Source: BM003 sp963783695
GTDB lineage: Bacteria; Pseudomonadota; Gammaproteobacteria; Steroidobacterales; BM003
Assembly: GCA_963783695.1 (NCBI GenBank)
Contig: CAWAOM010000001.1
Location: 992,001 to 1,056,000 of the forward strand
Direction: 5' to 3'
DNA length: 64,000 nucleotides
Shown here: piece after piece, positions 42,484-51,708 of the stretch
Layout: every line of letters begins with the position of its first letter
Position numbering within the stretch: position 1 is the stretch's first letter
The notes under the pieces: generated by a model
What the model saw: the letters and a program-made list of their open reading frames with translations, nothing else
Databases searched by the model: none
Told to the model about the DNA's origin: nothing
Made by a program: the position numbers and the translations under genes

Positions 42484-43419
42484 ATGGCAAAGATCGCGCT
42501 CACCGGCGCAACCGGGTTTATCGGACGGCACATAACCAGACTTCTGGCGGCACGCAATATTACCCTGCGCGTGCTGGCGCGGGATCCGAAAACATTGCCT
42601 CAGCAAGATGGCGCGGTCGAGGTGGTCCAGGGGTCATTGGCAGACGATCGCGCGCTGGCCGCTCTGGTAGCCGATACTGACGTGGTAATCCACTGTGCCG
42701 GCAGTGTCCGCGGAGCTACCCTCGAGCAATTCAACCGGGTCAACGCGGACGGCACGGCCCGGCTGGCTGAAATCGCCCGCTCGGCCGGCTGCGGGCGCTT
42801 TCTGTTGTTGTCATCGCTGGCTGCCAGAGAACCGCAATTGTCTCCCTATGCGGCAAGCAAACGAGCAGGTGAACAAGCCGTGGCCAGCGCCGCTGGCGCG
42901 ATGATATGGGCCGCATTTCGCCCGCCCGCAGTTTATGGCCCCGGTGACACGGAAATGCTGCCTCTGTTTCAGCTAATGGCCCGGGGTATCGCGCCGGTAT
43001 TTGGCTCGAACCAGGCCCGCTTTTCTTTGCTGTACGCGCCAGATCTCGCCGAGGCGGTCGTTGCGTGGAGTCTCTGCAATACGGCACCACCGCAGGGGAC
43101 ATTCGAGCTGGATGACGGCAAGAAAGACGGCTACAGCTGGGCCGACATTACCCATATTGTTACGGCGCTGACCGGCCGGCCAATAAGAATGCTCCGTATT
43201 CCGCCTTCCGTCCTGAGCATTCCGGCCGGCGTAAACTGGCTGCTCGGACGATATCTTGATCGCTCGCCGATGCTTACGCCCGGGAAGATTCGCGAATTGC
43301 GTCATCCCGACTGGGTCTGTCGTACCAGCCCCAATCTCGACGCTCTGGGCTGGCGAGCACAACACACCCTGGCCGAGGGTCTCGCGGCAACACCAGGATG
43401 GCGCAGGGACACAGCATGA
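42484..43419 (+). CDS. cerR: NAD(P)-dependent SDR oxidoreductase, probable ceramide reductase
   Basis: A 311-residue extended SDR. The Rossmann loop is ALTGATGFIGRHI (5-17), the catalytic triad includes Ser110/111 (LLLSSLAA), Tyr122 and Lys126 (SPYAASKRAGEQ). Extended SDRs of this type act on sugars, flavonoids or lipids. In Caulobacter an NAD-dependent epimerase-like protein, CerR, reduces 3-keto-ceramide, and its gene neighbours the acyl-ACP synthetase. The same adjacency is found here. Function is assigned from context. Confidence 0.8.
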   Translation: MAKIALTGATGFIGRHITRLLAARNITLRVLARDPKTLPQQDGAVEVVQGSLADDRALAALVADTDVVIHCAGSVRGATLEQFNRVNADGTARLAEIARSAGCGRFLLLSSLAAREPQLSPYAASKRAGEQAVASAAGAMIWAAFRPPAVYGPGDTEMLPLFQLMARGIAPVFGSNQARFSLLYAPDLAEAVVAWSLCNTAPPQGTFELDDGKKDGYSWADITHIVTALTGRPIRMLRIPPSVLSIPAGVNWLLGRYLDRSPMLTPGKIRELRHPDWVCRTSPNLDALGWRAQHTLAEGLAATPGWRRDTA

Positions 43420-43464
43420 AGCAACGGCGGATATTCCCCGGCCAATGTTGGCAAAACAGACCTA

Positions 43465-44355
43465 CTATTCAGGCAACGCCTGCAAATGAAAAACCGCCAT
43501 CTGCAACCCGCTCGGTCGCGCGCCGATCACACCAAACCACTTTCGGTAAAGGATCCCGATTTGTTCGTTTCGAAACACGTCCGATAGCGCGCGATTTGCA
43601 ACAAGGCGGAAATCCGCATCATTACGCCGCACCACCAGTGCATAAGGCTCATAGGAGAAAAAATCGTCCGATACGACAAACTTCGATGCATCGCCCGTGT
43701 TCTTTACCAGCCCAAGCAACACCAGCCGATCCGATGCAAATGCATCGACTTTCTTTTCCGCCAGCAATCGCATCCCGTCGCCGTGCTCTGTTACCAGCTC
43801 CAGCTCAGCATTGATCAACGCCTCGCTGAGATAGCTTTTCAATGCCGACTCCGTCGTCGTGCCGGCCACAACGGCAATCCGCTTGCCACCGGCATCGGAC
43901 ATCAGACGAATCGGCGAGCTACTTAGCGACAGCAGCGTTCCACCCGTTACGAAAGTGATATGAGTGAAATCGACTAACTCCTGCCGTGACAGCGTATTAG
44001 TGGTGGCGCCGCATTCGATGTCGACCCTGCCGCTGGTGACCGCGTTCAGCCGTTCATCCGCGCTCAACGGCACGTAAGTCACGCTCATTTCCTGGATACC
44101 AAGCTGTTTCTGCACGGCAGCCGCCACTCGCTTGCACAGGTCGATCGAATAACCGGATGGAGATCCCTGGCCATCGACAAACGAAAAAGGCGGAGAGTTT
44201 TTGCGGTAACCGATGACCATTGCGTTGCTTTCTTTCACCTTGGCGAGCGTATCGCCATACTCTGCGGCCTGGCTCTGGACAGAGCAAAAAACCAGCAGTG
44301 CCGTCACCATGCAACGCATGCTTGTCGACCATTCGCTCAGGATAGTCCTTTTCAT
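43465..44355 (-). CDS. Transporter substrate-binding protein (amino-acid type, SBP_bac_3)
   Basis: A 296-residue periplasmic binding protein of the SBP_bac_3 family. The ATG at 44355 gives a signal peptide with a basic start and hydrophobic core ending near QSQA, then AAEYGDTLAKVK. Core motifs NSPPFSFVDGQGSPSGYSIDLCKRVA and GRVDIECGATTNTLSRQELVDFTH are those of amino-acid ABC receptors (Asp/Glu-type DLC-GATTNT). No permease or ATPase gene lies next to it, so it may serve a distant transporter or a signalling role. It is divergent from the NhaC gene. Confidence 0.87.
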   Translation of the reverse strand: MKRTILSEWSTSMRCMVTALLVFCSVQSQAAEYGDTLAKVKESNAMVIGYRKNSPPFSFVDGQGSPSGYSIDLCKRVAAAVQKQLGIQEMSVTYVPLSADERLNAVTSGRVDIECGATTNTLSRQELVDFTHITFVTGGTLLSLSSSPIRLMSDAGGKRIAVVAGTTTESALKSYLSEALINAELELVTEHGDGMRLLAEKKVDAFASDRLVLLGLVKNTGDASKFVVSDDFFSYEPYALVVRRNDADFRLVANRALSDVFRNEQIGILYRKWFGVIGARPSGLQMAVFHLQALPE

Positions 44356-44500
44356 TTCGCACCGGCTCCATTCCGTTGAGATGGGCAAAAGGTAGCATAA
44401 CTGATTGCCGGCGTGGCGCTTGCGCCGACCCCCGCCTTGTACCTGACACGCGCGCCTACATATACTGGCGGCCCAGGCATTCAAGCGGACTACCGCCACA

Positions 44501-45973
44501 TTGAAAAAAAAGCCCTCTCTCGCCGACGCGGTAGTACCCATAGTCGTACTGGTTTTGCTCCTGTCTTTCTCGGTATATCTGTTCGGGGACTCGTCATCCT
44601 CCGGGCCCAACCAGATAGCGATGGTCGTTGCCGCCGCAGTCGCGGCGGTGATTGCATTGAAGAACGGAAATGACTGGCATTCGATTCAAAACGCGATCGT
44701 CAAGGGAATCTCGACAGCGATGGCTGCGATCCTTATCCTGCTCGCGGTTGGCACCCTGATAGGGAGCTGGAACCTGGCCGGAACCGTACCGGCAATGATC
44801 TACTTTGGTTTAAAGATTCTCAGCCCCGACATTTTCTATGCCGCCACCTGCGTTATCTGCGCCCTGACATCGCTGGCGATTGGCAGCTCATGGACGGTCG
44901 CCGGCACACTCGGTATCGGCCTGATGGGAGTCTCCCAGGGACTCGGGCTTTCCCCCGCGGTCACCGCGGGCGCCGTGATATCCGGCGCCTACTTCGGCGA
45001 TAAAATGTCGCCGCTGTCCGACACCACCAATCTCGCTCCGGCCGTCGCGGGCGTCGAGTTGTTCAGCCACATCCGTCATATGGTCTGGACCACCGGCCCA
45101 TCATTCGTCATTGCACTTATCGTTTTTGTCTTTATCGGACTCGGGGTCGCCGATACCGATGGCGGCAGCGACATGAGCGTGATCGGCAATATCATCGCGG
45201 CCAATTACAGCCTGTCATTTCTGACTCTCCTGCCGCTGGCGCTGGTTTTCTACCTGGCAGTAAAGAGATTCCCTGCGCTGCCAACCATCCTCGCGGGCAC
45301 ACTGGCCGGGGTCCTGGTCGCGCTTATCGTGCAGCGCCCCGCCATCCTGGCGGTCGCAAATAGTCCGGATCTGCCCGCCGGACTAGCGCTGTTAAAAGGT
45401 GTTTGGATCACACTCTTTGACGGGTTCACTGCCTACACCGGCAACGGGATGGTCGACAATCTGCTCTCCCGCGGCGGTATGAACAGCATGCTGACCACAA
45501 TTTTCCTTGTTTTTACGGCATTGAGTTTTGGCGCCGTAATGGAATATGGCGGCATGCTGGCACGCCTCATAGAGTCGATTCTCGGGGCAGCAAAATCAAC
45601 CGGTTCGATGATAGCGGCGGTCCTGGTAACCAGCGTAGGCGTAAATATTGTAGCCGCAGATCAGTACCTTGCGATCGTATTACCGGGCCGGATGTATCGC
45701 GCAGAATTCGCACGGCGCGGACTCCATCCGAAGAATTTGTCCCGCGCTATCGAAGATGCCGGAACGATAACTTCGCCGCTGATCCCGTGGAACACCTGTG
45801 GTGCGTACATGGCGGCGACGCTCGGGGTACCGACGCTGGCCTACCTGCCCTATTGTTTCTTCAATCTGGTGAACCCGTTCATTTCGATGATTTATGGGTT
45901 TCGCGGTTTCACAATTGCAAAACTCGACGAGCCAGCACAATCCGATAGTCAGGCAGAATCGTCGTCGAACTGA
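44501..45973 (+). CDS. nhaC: Na+/H+ antiporter NhaC family
   Basis: A 490-residue protein with about 11-12 hydrophobic helices. NhaC-type landmarks are LTSLAIGSSWTVAGTLGIG, VISGAYFGDKMSPLSDTTNLAP (conserved acidic and polar residues in the core) and GVNIVAADQYLAIVLPGRM. It exchanges Na+ for H+ across the inner membrane; some NhaC relatives exchange organic acids such as malate/lactate. The gene begins with TTG. Its 3' end overlaps the convergent FAD oxidase gene by 25 bp. Confidence 0.9.
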   Translation: MKKKPSLADAVVPIVVLVLLLSFSVYLFGDSSSSGPNQIAMVVAAAVAAVIALKNGNDWHSIQNAIVKGISTAMAAILILLAVGTLIGSWNLAGTVPAMIYFGLKILSPDIFYAATCVICALTSLAIGSSWTVAGTLGIGLMGVSQGLGLSPAVTAGAVISGAYFGDKMSPLSDTTNLAPAVAGVELFSHIRHMVWTTGPSFVIALIVFVFIGLGVADTDGGSDMSVIGNIIAANYSLSFLTLLPLALVFYLAVKRFPALPTILAGTLAGVLVALIVQRPAILAVANSPDLPAGLALLKGVWITLFDGFTAYTGNGMVDNLLSRGGMNSMLTTIFLVFTALSFGAVMEYGGMLARLIESILGAAKSTGSMIAAVLVTSVGVNIVAADQYLAIVLPGRMYRAEFARRGLHPKNLSRAIEDAGTITSPLIPWNTCGAYMAATLGVPTLAYLPYCFFNLVNPFISMIYGFRGFTIAKLDEPAQSDSQAESSSN

Positions 45974-47391
45974 ATGACCTTGCCCGGGTTCATGATTTGC
46001 AACGGGTCCAGGCTCCGTTTTAGCCGCACCATCAGCTCATACTCAGCACCCGCCCTGTAGCGTGACAATGCATCACGCTTCAAACGGCCAACGCCATGCT
46101 CCGCCGCAATACTGCCGCCACTTGCCGTCACGATTTCATAAACCGCGTCGTGGAACGCCTCGGCCTGGGACAGAAAGTCCTGCTCGTCGCCGCCAACCGG
46201 CGGAGACAGATTGAAGTGCAGATTGCCGTCACCGATATGACCGTACGAGACCAGCCGGACTCCCGGCAGCAACTGCCGCACCGCGGCGCCTGCTTCGGCG
46301 ATCAATCCGGGGACCCGGCTCAGCGGCACCGATACGTCATGTTTGATGCTGACTCCCTCGTGCCGCTGCGCCTCCGGAATGCTCTCACGCATCCGCCACA
46401 TCGCCTGACGATCAGCCTCGCTTTGAGCGAGCGCCGCATCAATCACAAGGCCCTGCTCCATTGACTCCATAAGGAATGTCTCGGTCAACTCCTGCTGGCT
46501 CCCCGCCAACGTGGCAAGGGAAAATTCGATCATCGCATACCAGTCATGCTCTCCCTCGAGAAAGTCGCGCACACCGGGGATATGGCGGGTGGTGAGATCG
46601 ACAGCTATGCGAGGCAACAATTCGAAGGTCGTTACCATGTCGCCGGTGTACTGACGTGCGCGCGACAATATCTCGACGGCTGCTTCCACATCGCGCAACG
46701 CCAGCATTGCGGTGACATGAGCCGCAGGCCGCGGAAAAAGCTTCACAACCGCGGCGGTAATAATCCCAAGCGTGCCTTCTGAGCCGATAAATAACTGTTT
46801 CAGATCGTAGCCGAGATTATCCTTGCGCAGCGCACGCAATCCGTCGACGATCTCGCCGTTGGGCAGCACGACCTCGAGTCCCAGCACGAGATCGCGGGAA
46901 TTGCCGTAACGCAGAACCGCTGTACCACCGGCATTGGTCGCGAGGGTACCACCGAGCTGGCAGCTACCCTCGCTGCCGAGACTCAACGGATACAACCGGT
47001 CTGCGTCGGCGGCGGCCTCCTGAACCCTGGCGAGAATACAACCGGCCTCGGCGGTCAGTGTGTAGTTGAGAGCGTCCACCGCGCGAATCCGGTCCAGCCG
47101 CTCAAGCGAAAGGACAACGTCCTGCCCGGTCTCGCGCGGCGTCGCGCCGCCACAGTAACCGGTATTGCCACCATGCGGAACCACCGGTACCCGCAGCTCG
47201 GTGCAAAGCCGCATCACGGCCGCAACCTCAGCGGTGGAACCCGGGCGCAAGACAGCCGCCGTGCTGCCACGATACAGATCGCGAAAGTCAGTCAGGTAGG
47301 ACGCAAGCTGATCGGCTTGGGTCAGCACGCCGCGGTCACCGAGAAGCGCCCGAAAACGGGCAATGTGACCGGGTTCAGAGTTACTGGTCAT
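45949..47391 (-). CDS. FAD-binding 2-hydroxyacid dehydrogenase (D-lactate / D-2-hydroxyglutarate type)
   Basis: A 480-residue FAD-linked oxidoreductase. I chose the ATG at 47391 because the upstream extension is not family-like. The FAD-binding PCMH segment has VPVVPHGGNTGYCGGATPR and YPLSLGSEGSCQLGGTLATNAGG; the C-terminal domain has the metal site GHIGDGNLHFN and HGVGRLKRDAL. This pattern is that of D-2-hydroxyglutarate dehydrogenase / D-lactate dehydrogenase (cytochrome) family members. The substrate is not certain. It converges with the antiporter gene. Confidence 0.86.
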   Translation of the reverse strand: MTSNSEPGHIARFRALLGDRGVLTQADQLASYLTDFRDLYRGSTAAVLRPGSTAEVAAVMRLCTELRVPVVPHGGNTGYCGGATPRETGQDVVLSLERLDRIRAVDALNYTLTAEAGCILARVQEAAADADRLYPLSLGSEGSCQLGGTLATNAGGTAVLRYGNSRDLVLGLEVVLPNGEIVDGLRALRKDNLGYDLKQLFIGSEGTLGIITAAVVKLFPRPAAHVTAMLALRDVEAAVEILSRARQYTGDMVTTFELLPRIAVDLTTRHIPGVRDFLEGEHDWYAMIEFSLATLAGSQQELTETFLMESMEQGLVIDAALAQSEADRQAMWRMRESIPEAQRHEGVSIKHDVSVPLSRVPGLIAEAGAAVRQLLPGVRLVSYGHIGDGNLHFNLSPPVGGDEQDFLSQAEAFHDAVYEIVTASGGSIAAEHGVGRLKRDALSRYRAGAEYELMVRLKRSLDPLQIMNPGKVIQFDDDSA

Positions 47392-47531
47392 CGCTGCGGG
47401 CATCCTGTTTCGAGGCCGCAATTCTAACATTTGCAGCGTACCGCAACGGAGCAAGTTTCGCGCGGACGATACATCGCCTACCATGCCCATATATGCCCGC
47501 GGGCGTGCTTGTGAAAAACCCCGGAGTGATT

Positions 47532-48077
47532 ATGAATTTCAAGCTACCGTCCCTTCTTGCTGTATTCGTCATAGTGTGCTTTGGCAGCGCTGCAGCGAAC
47601 GCCGCATCCAAGGAGGTCATTGATGCAAAGGTATCGGCGGCACTAAAGGAACTGTACGAGAAATCCCGGGCGGCCCGTGATCTCGGCGCCAAGGCTTCCG
47701 GAATTCTGGTATTTCCAAGTGTGATCAAGGCGGGAATAGGAATTGGTGGTGAGTATGGTGAGGGCTCTTTGTTGATTGGCGGAAGCCCGGTTGGCTATTA
47801 CAACGTAGCCGCGGCCTCCATCGGTTTTCAGCTCGGTGCCCAGTCCAAAACCCAGGTCATCATGTTCATGACGGATGCGAGCTTAAAACAGTTTCGCGAC
47901 AGCAACGGCTGGGAGGCCGGTGTCGATGGCAGTGTCGCTCTTGTGGAATGGGGTGCCGGAGGCAGCGTCGACACCAACAACATCAAGGATCCGGTCGTTG
48001 GATTTATCTATTCGAACAAAGGGCTTATGTACAATCTGACACTCGAAGGTTCCAAGATAACGTCAATCGTAAAGTAA
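47532..48077 (+). CDS. SYLF-domain (DUF500) exported lipid-binding protein
   Basis: A 181-residue exported protein. The ATG at 47532 with GGAG seven bases upstream gives a clean signal peptide ending AANA. The mature part is a SYLF domain: LYEKSRAARDLGAKASGILVFPSVIKAGIGIGGEYGEGSLLI, then YYNVAAASIGFQLGAQSKTQVIMFM. Eukaryotic SYLF domains bind phosphoinositides; bacterial ones are secreted or periplasmic and poorly characterised. It stands alone, 14 bp from the convergent purA stop. Confidence 0.86.
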   Translation: MNFKLPSLLAVFVIVCFGSAAANAASKEVIDAKVSAALKELYEKSRAARDLGAKASGILVFPSVIKAGIGIGGEYGEGSLLIGGSPVGYYNVAAASIGFQLGAQSKTQVIMFMTDASLKQFRDSNGWEAGVDGSVALVEWGAGGSVDTNNIKDPVVGFIYSNKGLMYNLTLEGSKITSIVK

Positions 48078-48091
48078 CGCGATACCGCGGG

Positions 48092-49384
48092 TCAGTCGAA
48101 GGGATGACTGCGCACAATGGTGTGATCGCGATCGGGACCGGTTGAGATCATCGCGATTGGCGTATCCACCAGCTCCTCGATCCGCGCCAGATAGCGGCGC
48201 GCGTTCTCCGGAAGATCTTCGTAGTTGGTAATTCCCACCGTGGAGCTCTTCCAACCCGGCAGGTCTTCGTACACCGGTTCGCAATCGCCGTAGCTGTCGG
48301 CCGCCAGTGGCGGAACATCCGATACGTCATCGCCGATCCGGTATCCCACGGCAACGCGAATTGTGTCCAGGCCGTCAAGCACATCGAGCTTGGTCACGCA
48401 CAGGCCGCTGACGCTGTTACTGAAAATTGCACGCCTGAGAGCGACGCTGTCAAACCACCCGCAGCGACGCGGCCGCCCCGTGGTGGCACCAAATTCTGCC
48501 CCCACCCGCGCCAGGTGCTCGCCCATCTCGTCAAACAGCTCGGTGGGAAAAGGTCCGGCTCCGACACGGGTCGTATACGCTTTCACAATACCGAGGACAT
48601 AATCGAAAAATCGCGGCCCCATGCCACTGCCTGTTGCAGCCCCTCCCGCCGTGGTATTGGAAGAGGTGACGAATGGATAGGTCCCCTGGTCGACATCGAG
48701 CAATGCACCCTGCGCCCCTTCGAAGAGCATGCTCTGTCCGTCCGCCCTGAAACGAGCCAGCCGTCCCGTGACATCGGTAACGAGGGGCTTTATGCGCTCA
48801 CCCAGCGTCATCGTTTCGTCAAGCACTTTCTGGAAAGACACCGTGTCCGCATCAAAATAATGACGCAACATGAAATTGTGATAATCAAGGACTTCGCCGA
48901 GCTTGGCAGCAAACCGTTCTCGATGGAAAAGGTCAGAAACACGCAGAGCCCGTCTGGCCACCTTGTCCTCATACGCCGGCCCGATGCCGCGTCCGGTCGT
49001 ACCAATTGCCCGACTGCCGCGGGCGCGCTCGCGCGCCAGGTCAAGCTCTACGTGCGATTGCAGAATCAACGGGCACGCCGGGCTGACAAAGAGACGACCA
49101 TCGACGGCGATACCACGCCCAGCCAGCCCATCGATTTCGTCGATCAGCGCGGAGACTGACAAGACGACGCCGTTACCGATGAAACACTCCACCGCTTCGC
49201 GCAAGATCCCGGAAGGGATCAGATGAAGCACCGTCTTTTCACCATCGATCACGAGGGTATGGCCGGCATTGTGACCACCCTGGAAACGCACCACCGCAGA
49301 CGCACGCTCGGTAAGTAAATCGACGAGCTTGCCTTTACCCTCGTCGCCCCACTGAGTACCGATGACGACTACATTCTTGCCCAT
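48092..49384 (-). CDS. purA: Adenylosuccinate synthetase
   Basis: A 430-residue GTP-dependent ligase making adenylosuccinate from IMP and aspartate. Motifs: VVIGTQWGDEGKGKLVDLLTE (P-loop, residues 5-25), GGHNAGHTLVI, GTTGRGIGPAYEDK and VGAGPFPTEL; the C-terminal TKLDVLDGLDTI is also typical. Full length. In gammaproteobacteria it usually follows hflC and a DUF2065 gene, as here. The next conserved gene, rnr, is 25 kb away across the accessory region. Confidence 0.97.
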   Translation of the reverse strand: MGKNVVVIGTQWGDEGKGKLVDLLTERASAVVRFQGGHNAGHTLVIDGEKTVLHLIPSGILREAVECFIGNGVVLSVSALIDEIDGLAGRGIAVDGRLFVSPACPLILQSHVELDLARERARGSRAIGTTGRGIGPAYEDKVARRALRVSDLFHRERFAAKLGEVLDYHNFMLRHYFDADTVSFQKVLDETMTLGERIKPLVTDVTGRLARFRADGQSMLFEGAQGALLDVDQGTYPFVTSSNTTAGGAATGSGMGPRFFDYVLGIVKAYTTRVGAGPFPTELFDEMGEHLARVGAEFGATTGRPRRCGWFDSVALRRAIFSNSVSGLCVTKLDVLDGLDTIRVAVGYRIGDDVSDVPPLAADSYGDCEPVYEDLPGWKSSTVGITNYEDLPENARRYLARIEELVDTPIAMISTGPDRDHTIVRSHPFD

Positions 49385-49418
49385 AAGATGATGACCGTTT
49401 GTGCGCGGTTGGAAGGAA

Positions 49419-49610
49419 TCAGGTCCGGATAAAATAGAGTAAAAGCAGGCCGATTATAATGCTGACCAGGCCGAAGCGCCGCAGTCGTATTTCATCCATC
49501 TGCGCCAGCATTGCCATGGTACGGCGCATACCGCCGGGGTTGGCAAAAGGCAACAACCCCTCGATGATCAGTACCAGTGCCAGCGCAGCGAATAAGTCTT
49601 CCCAGTTCAT
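49419..49610 (-). CDS. DUF2065 (YjeT-like) small membrane protein
   Basis: A 63-residue protein with two hydrophobic segments (residues 6-25 and 44-62) and the family-specific LIIEGLLPFANPGGMRRTMAML core. YjeT/DUF2065 genes lie between hflC and purA in many gammaproteobacteria. The function is unknown. Confidence 0.9.
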   Translation of the reverse strand: MNWEDLFAALALVLIIEGLLPFANPGGMRRTMAMLAQMDEIRLRRFGLVSIIIGLLLLYFIRT

Positions 49611-49644
49611 CTCCAGCGATTCGCGCCGGCTTACGGCGCCACGC

Positions 49645-50535
49645 TCATTCGCCTTCCGCCTCGGCTTCGTCTCCGCTGCGGTAACGGAAGTAACGGAAGA
49701 AATCGCTATCGGGCGTCAGCACCAGAATATCCCCGTCCCGCCCGACCGATTTGCGATAGGCTTCCAGACTACGGTGGAAGTAATAAAACTCCGTATTCTC
49801 GCTGAAGGCCTGGGCATAAATATCCGCTGCCCGGGCATCCCCTTCACCGCGAATCTGCTCTGCCTCCCGGTACGCTTCTGCCAGCATTACCGTCCGCTGA
49901 CGATCAGCTTCGGCGCGAAGCTTCTCCGATTGCTCCGCGCCTTCCGCACGGAGTTGACTGGCGACACGGGCGCGCTCCTGGCGCATACGCTCGAATACCG
50001 ACCCCGAGACTTCATCCGGCAAGTCGATGCGCTTGACTCTCACGTCCACGATCGTAACCCCGAGATCGCTGGACGCGTTCCGTGCCGAGGTCAACATGTC
50101 AGTGAGTAGCTCCGAACGTTCAGCCGAAACGACTTCCTGAATCGTCCGCTCGGCAAACGTATCACGCAAGCCATCGCGAACAATTGACAACAGCCGGTTG
50201 CTGGCCACGAGTTCATCACCGCGGGTTGCACGGTAGAAACTGTCTATATCGCTGATACGCCACTTGACGAAAAAGTCGACCAGCACAAATTTCCGCTCAC
50301 CGGTGAGAAACCGCTCGGGCCGGTTGTCGAGCGTCAGAATCAGATCGGGAAATGTCCGAACGTTATTGACGATTGGCAACTTGAAATGCAGTCCGGGTTT
50401 ATAGTCGGAACGCATGATTTCGCCAAATCGGAATTTGATCGCCATCTCGCGCTCATCGACGACGAACACGCTCATAGAAACAGCGAGTACAGCCAGAGCA
50501 AGAACAACCACTAGAGCCGAGAACTTGTTTCCCAT
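49645..50535 (-). CDS. hflC: Protease modulator HflC
   Basis: A 296-residue SPFH/band-7 protein with an N-terminal membrane anchor (residues 5-25), a periplasmic SPFH domain (VDEREMAIKFRFGEI) and a coiled-coil region rich in EQSEKLRAEADRQRTVMLAEA. With HflK it forms a large cage around FtsH and regulates membrane protein degradation. It overlaps the hflK stop by one base. Confidence 0.96.
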   Translation of the reverse strand: MGNKFSALVVVLALAVLAVSMSVFVVDEREMAIKFRFGEIMRSDYKPGLHFKLPIVNNVRTFPDLILTLDNRPERFLTGERKFVLVDFFVKWRISDIDSFYRATRGDELVASNRLLSIVRDGLRDTFAERTIQEVVSAERSELLTDMLTSARNASSDLGVTIVDVRVKRIDLPDEVSGSVFERMRQERARVASQLRAEGAEQSEKLRAEADRQRTVMLAEAYREAEQIRGEGDARAADIYAQAFSENTEFYYFHRSLEAYRKSVGRDGDILVLTPDSDFFRYFRYRSGDEAEAEGE

Positions 50536-51665
50536 TATCTTGTCCCCCGGCCGCGTCGGTCATCCTGGGCTCGAGCGTCCGGATCGCGGGTTGTTGAACG
50601 CTGCGCGTCGAGACCACTTTCCGGCACATCGGACATGCCGCGACCGGCTCCACCGGCCAGCTTGTCAATTGGCAGATAGAGAAGATTGTTGCCGCTGTCC
50701 GAGTCAAGAATCACCTTGTTGGAGCCACGGAATACATGCTCCATTGTCTCGAGAAAGAGCCGCTCACGGGTAACCTCAGGGGCTTTTTCATACTCCGCGA
50801 GAAGTTGCAGGAAGCGCGATGTCTGACCTTCCGCGTCCGCGATGATCTGTTCCTTATAGGCAATCGACTCTTCGATGCGGCGCTGCGCAGCACCACGGGC
50901 GCGAGGAATGATGTCATTGATATAGGCTTCAGCCTCCAGCACGAAGCGCTCCTTGTCCTCACGCGCCTTTGTCGCGTCGTCCACCGCTGCCTGCACCTGA
51001 GACGGCGGGGTTGCATCGACGAGGTTGACCGAGGTTACTTCTATTCCGGTGCCGTAATCGTCGAGCGTCGCCTGCAGCAATTCGCGGGTACGAACCGAAA
51101 TCTCGCGGCGCCCTTCCTGCAAAACATTTTCTGCATCGCTCTTGCCGACAACTTCGCGGATTGCTGATTCGCTGACGTCCATGACTGTTTGATCCGGATC
51201 GCGAACGTTGAACAGGTAGGACTGGGCGTCGGCGCGACGGAACTGAACCGTCATTTCTATAGCCACGATGTTCTCGTCCGACGTCAGCATCTGCGTTTTG
51301 TAATCGACCCGGTCGATCTGTGACACGCCAACTGTTTCGACACTCTCAAACGGCCACGGCGCACGCCAGTGCAGGCCCGGCATCGCGATACGATCGTAGG
51401 CGCCGAATCGCAAAACAACACCGCGCTCCTGAGCATCGATCTTGTAGAATCCAGTCAGGGCCCATAGCCCGAGCAGCCCAAGCAATATGACCCCAAGCCC
51501 GCGCGGACCAGACGAAGTCGATTTGCCACCAGATCCGCCACCCTTCCCAAACCAGGAATTTGCGCGTTTCTGCAGATTTCGCATGAGCTCGTCCAGATCG
51601 GGCGGGCCCTGCTCATTGCCCTTATTCCAGGGATTTTTGTCTTTACCGGGTTCGTTCCAAGCCAT
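50535..51665 (-). CDS. hflK: Protease modulator HflK
   Basis: A 376-residue partner of HflC. The N-terminal cytoplasmic segment (MAWNEPGKDKNPWN, GPPDLDELMRNLQKR) is typical, then a TM helix (about 55-72) and the SPFH domain (DAQERGVVLRFGAYDRI). The C-terminus is charged and disordered (DDRRGRGTR). Upstream lies hflX (44 bp), as in E. coli. Confidence 0.96.
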   Translation of the reverse strand: MAWNEPGKDKNPWNKGNEQGPPDLDELMRNLQKRANSWFGKGGGSGGKSTSSGPRGLGVILLGLLGLWALTGFYKIDAQERGVVLRFGAYDRIAMPGLHWRAPWPFESVETVGVSQIDRVDYKTQMLTSDENIVAIEMTVQFRRADAQSYLFNVRDPDQTVMDVSESAIREVVGKSDAENVLQEGRREISVRTRELLQATLDDYGTGIEVTSVNLVDATPPSQVQAAVDDATKAREDKERFVLEAEAYINDIIPRARGAAQRRIEESIAYKEQIIADAEGQTSRFLQLLAEYEKAPEVTRERLFLETMEHVFRGSNKVILDSDSGNNLLYLPIDKLAGGAGRGMSDVPESGLDAQRSTTRDPDARAQDDRRGRGTR

Positions 51666-51708
51666 GATTTCTGTTCTTCGCTTCCTGAAGGTTTTGCGAG
51701 ACCGTCGA

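Noticed and set aside
24368..48090. Active integrative element or prophage at tRNA-Leu.
   Set aside because: No integrase, excisionase, relaxase, phage or transposase gene was seen, and no copy of the 25-nt tRNA end was noticed near purA.
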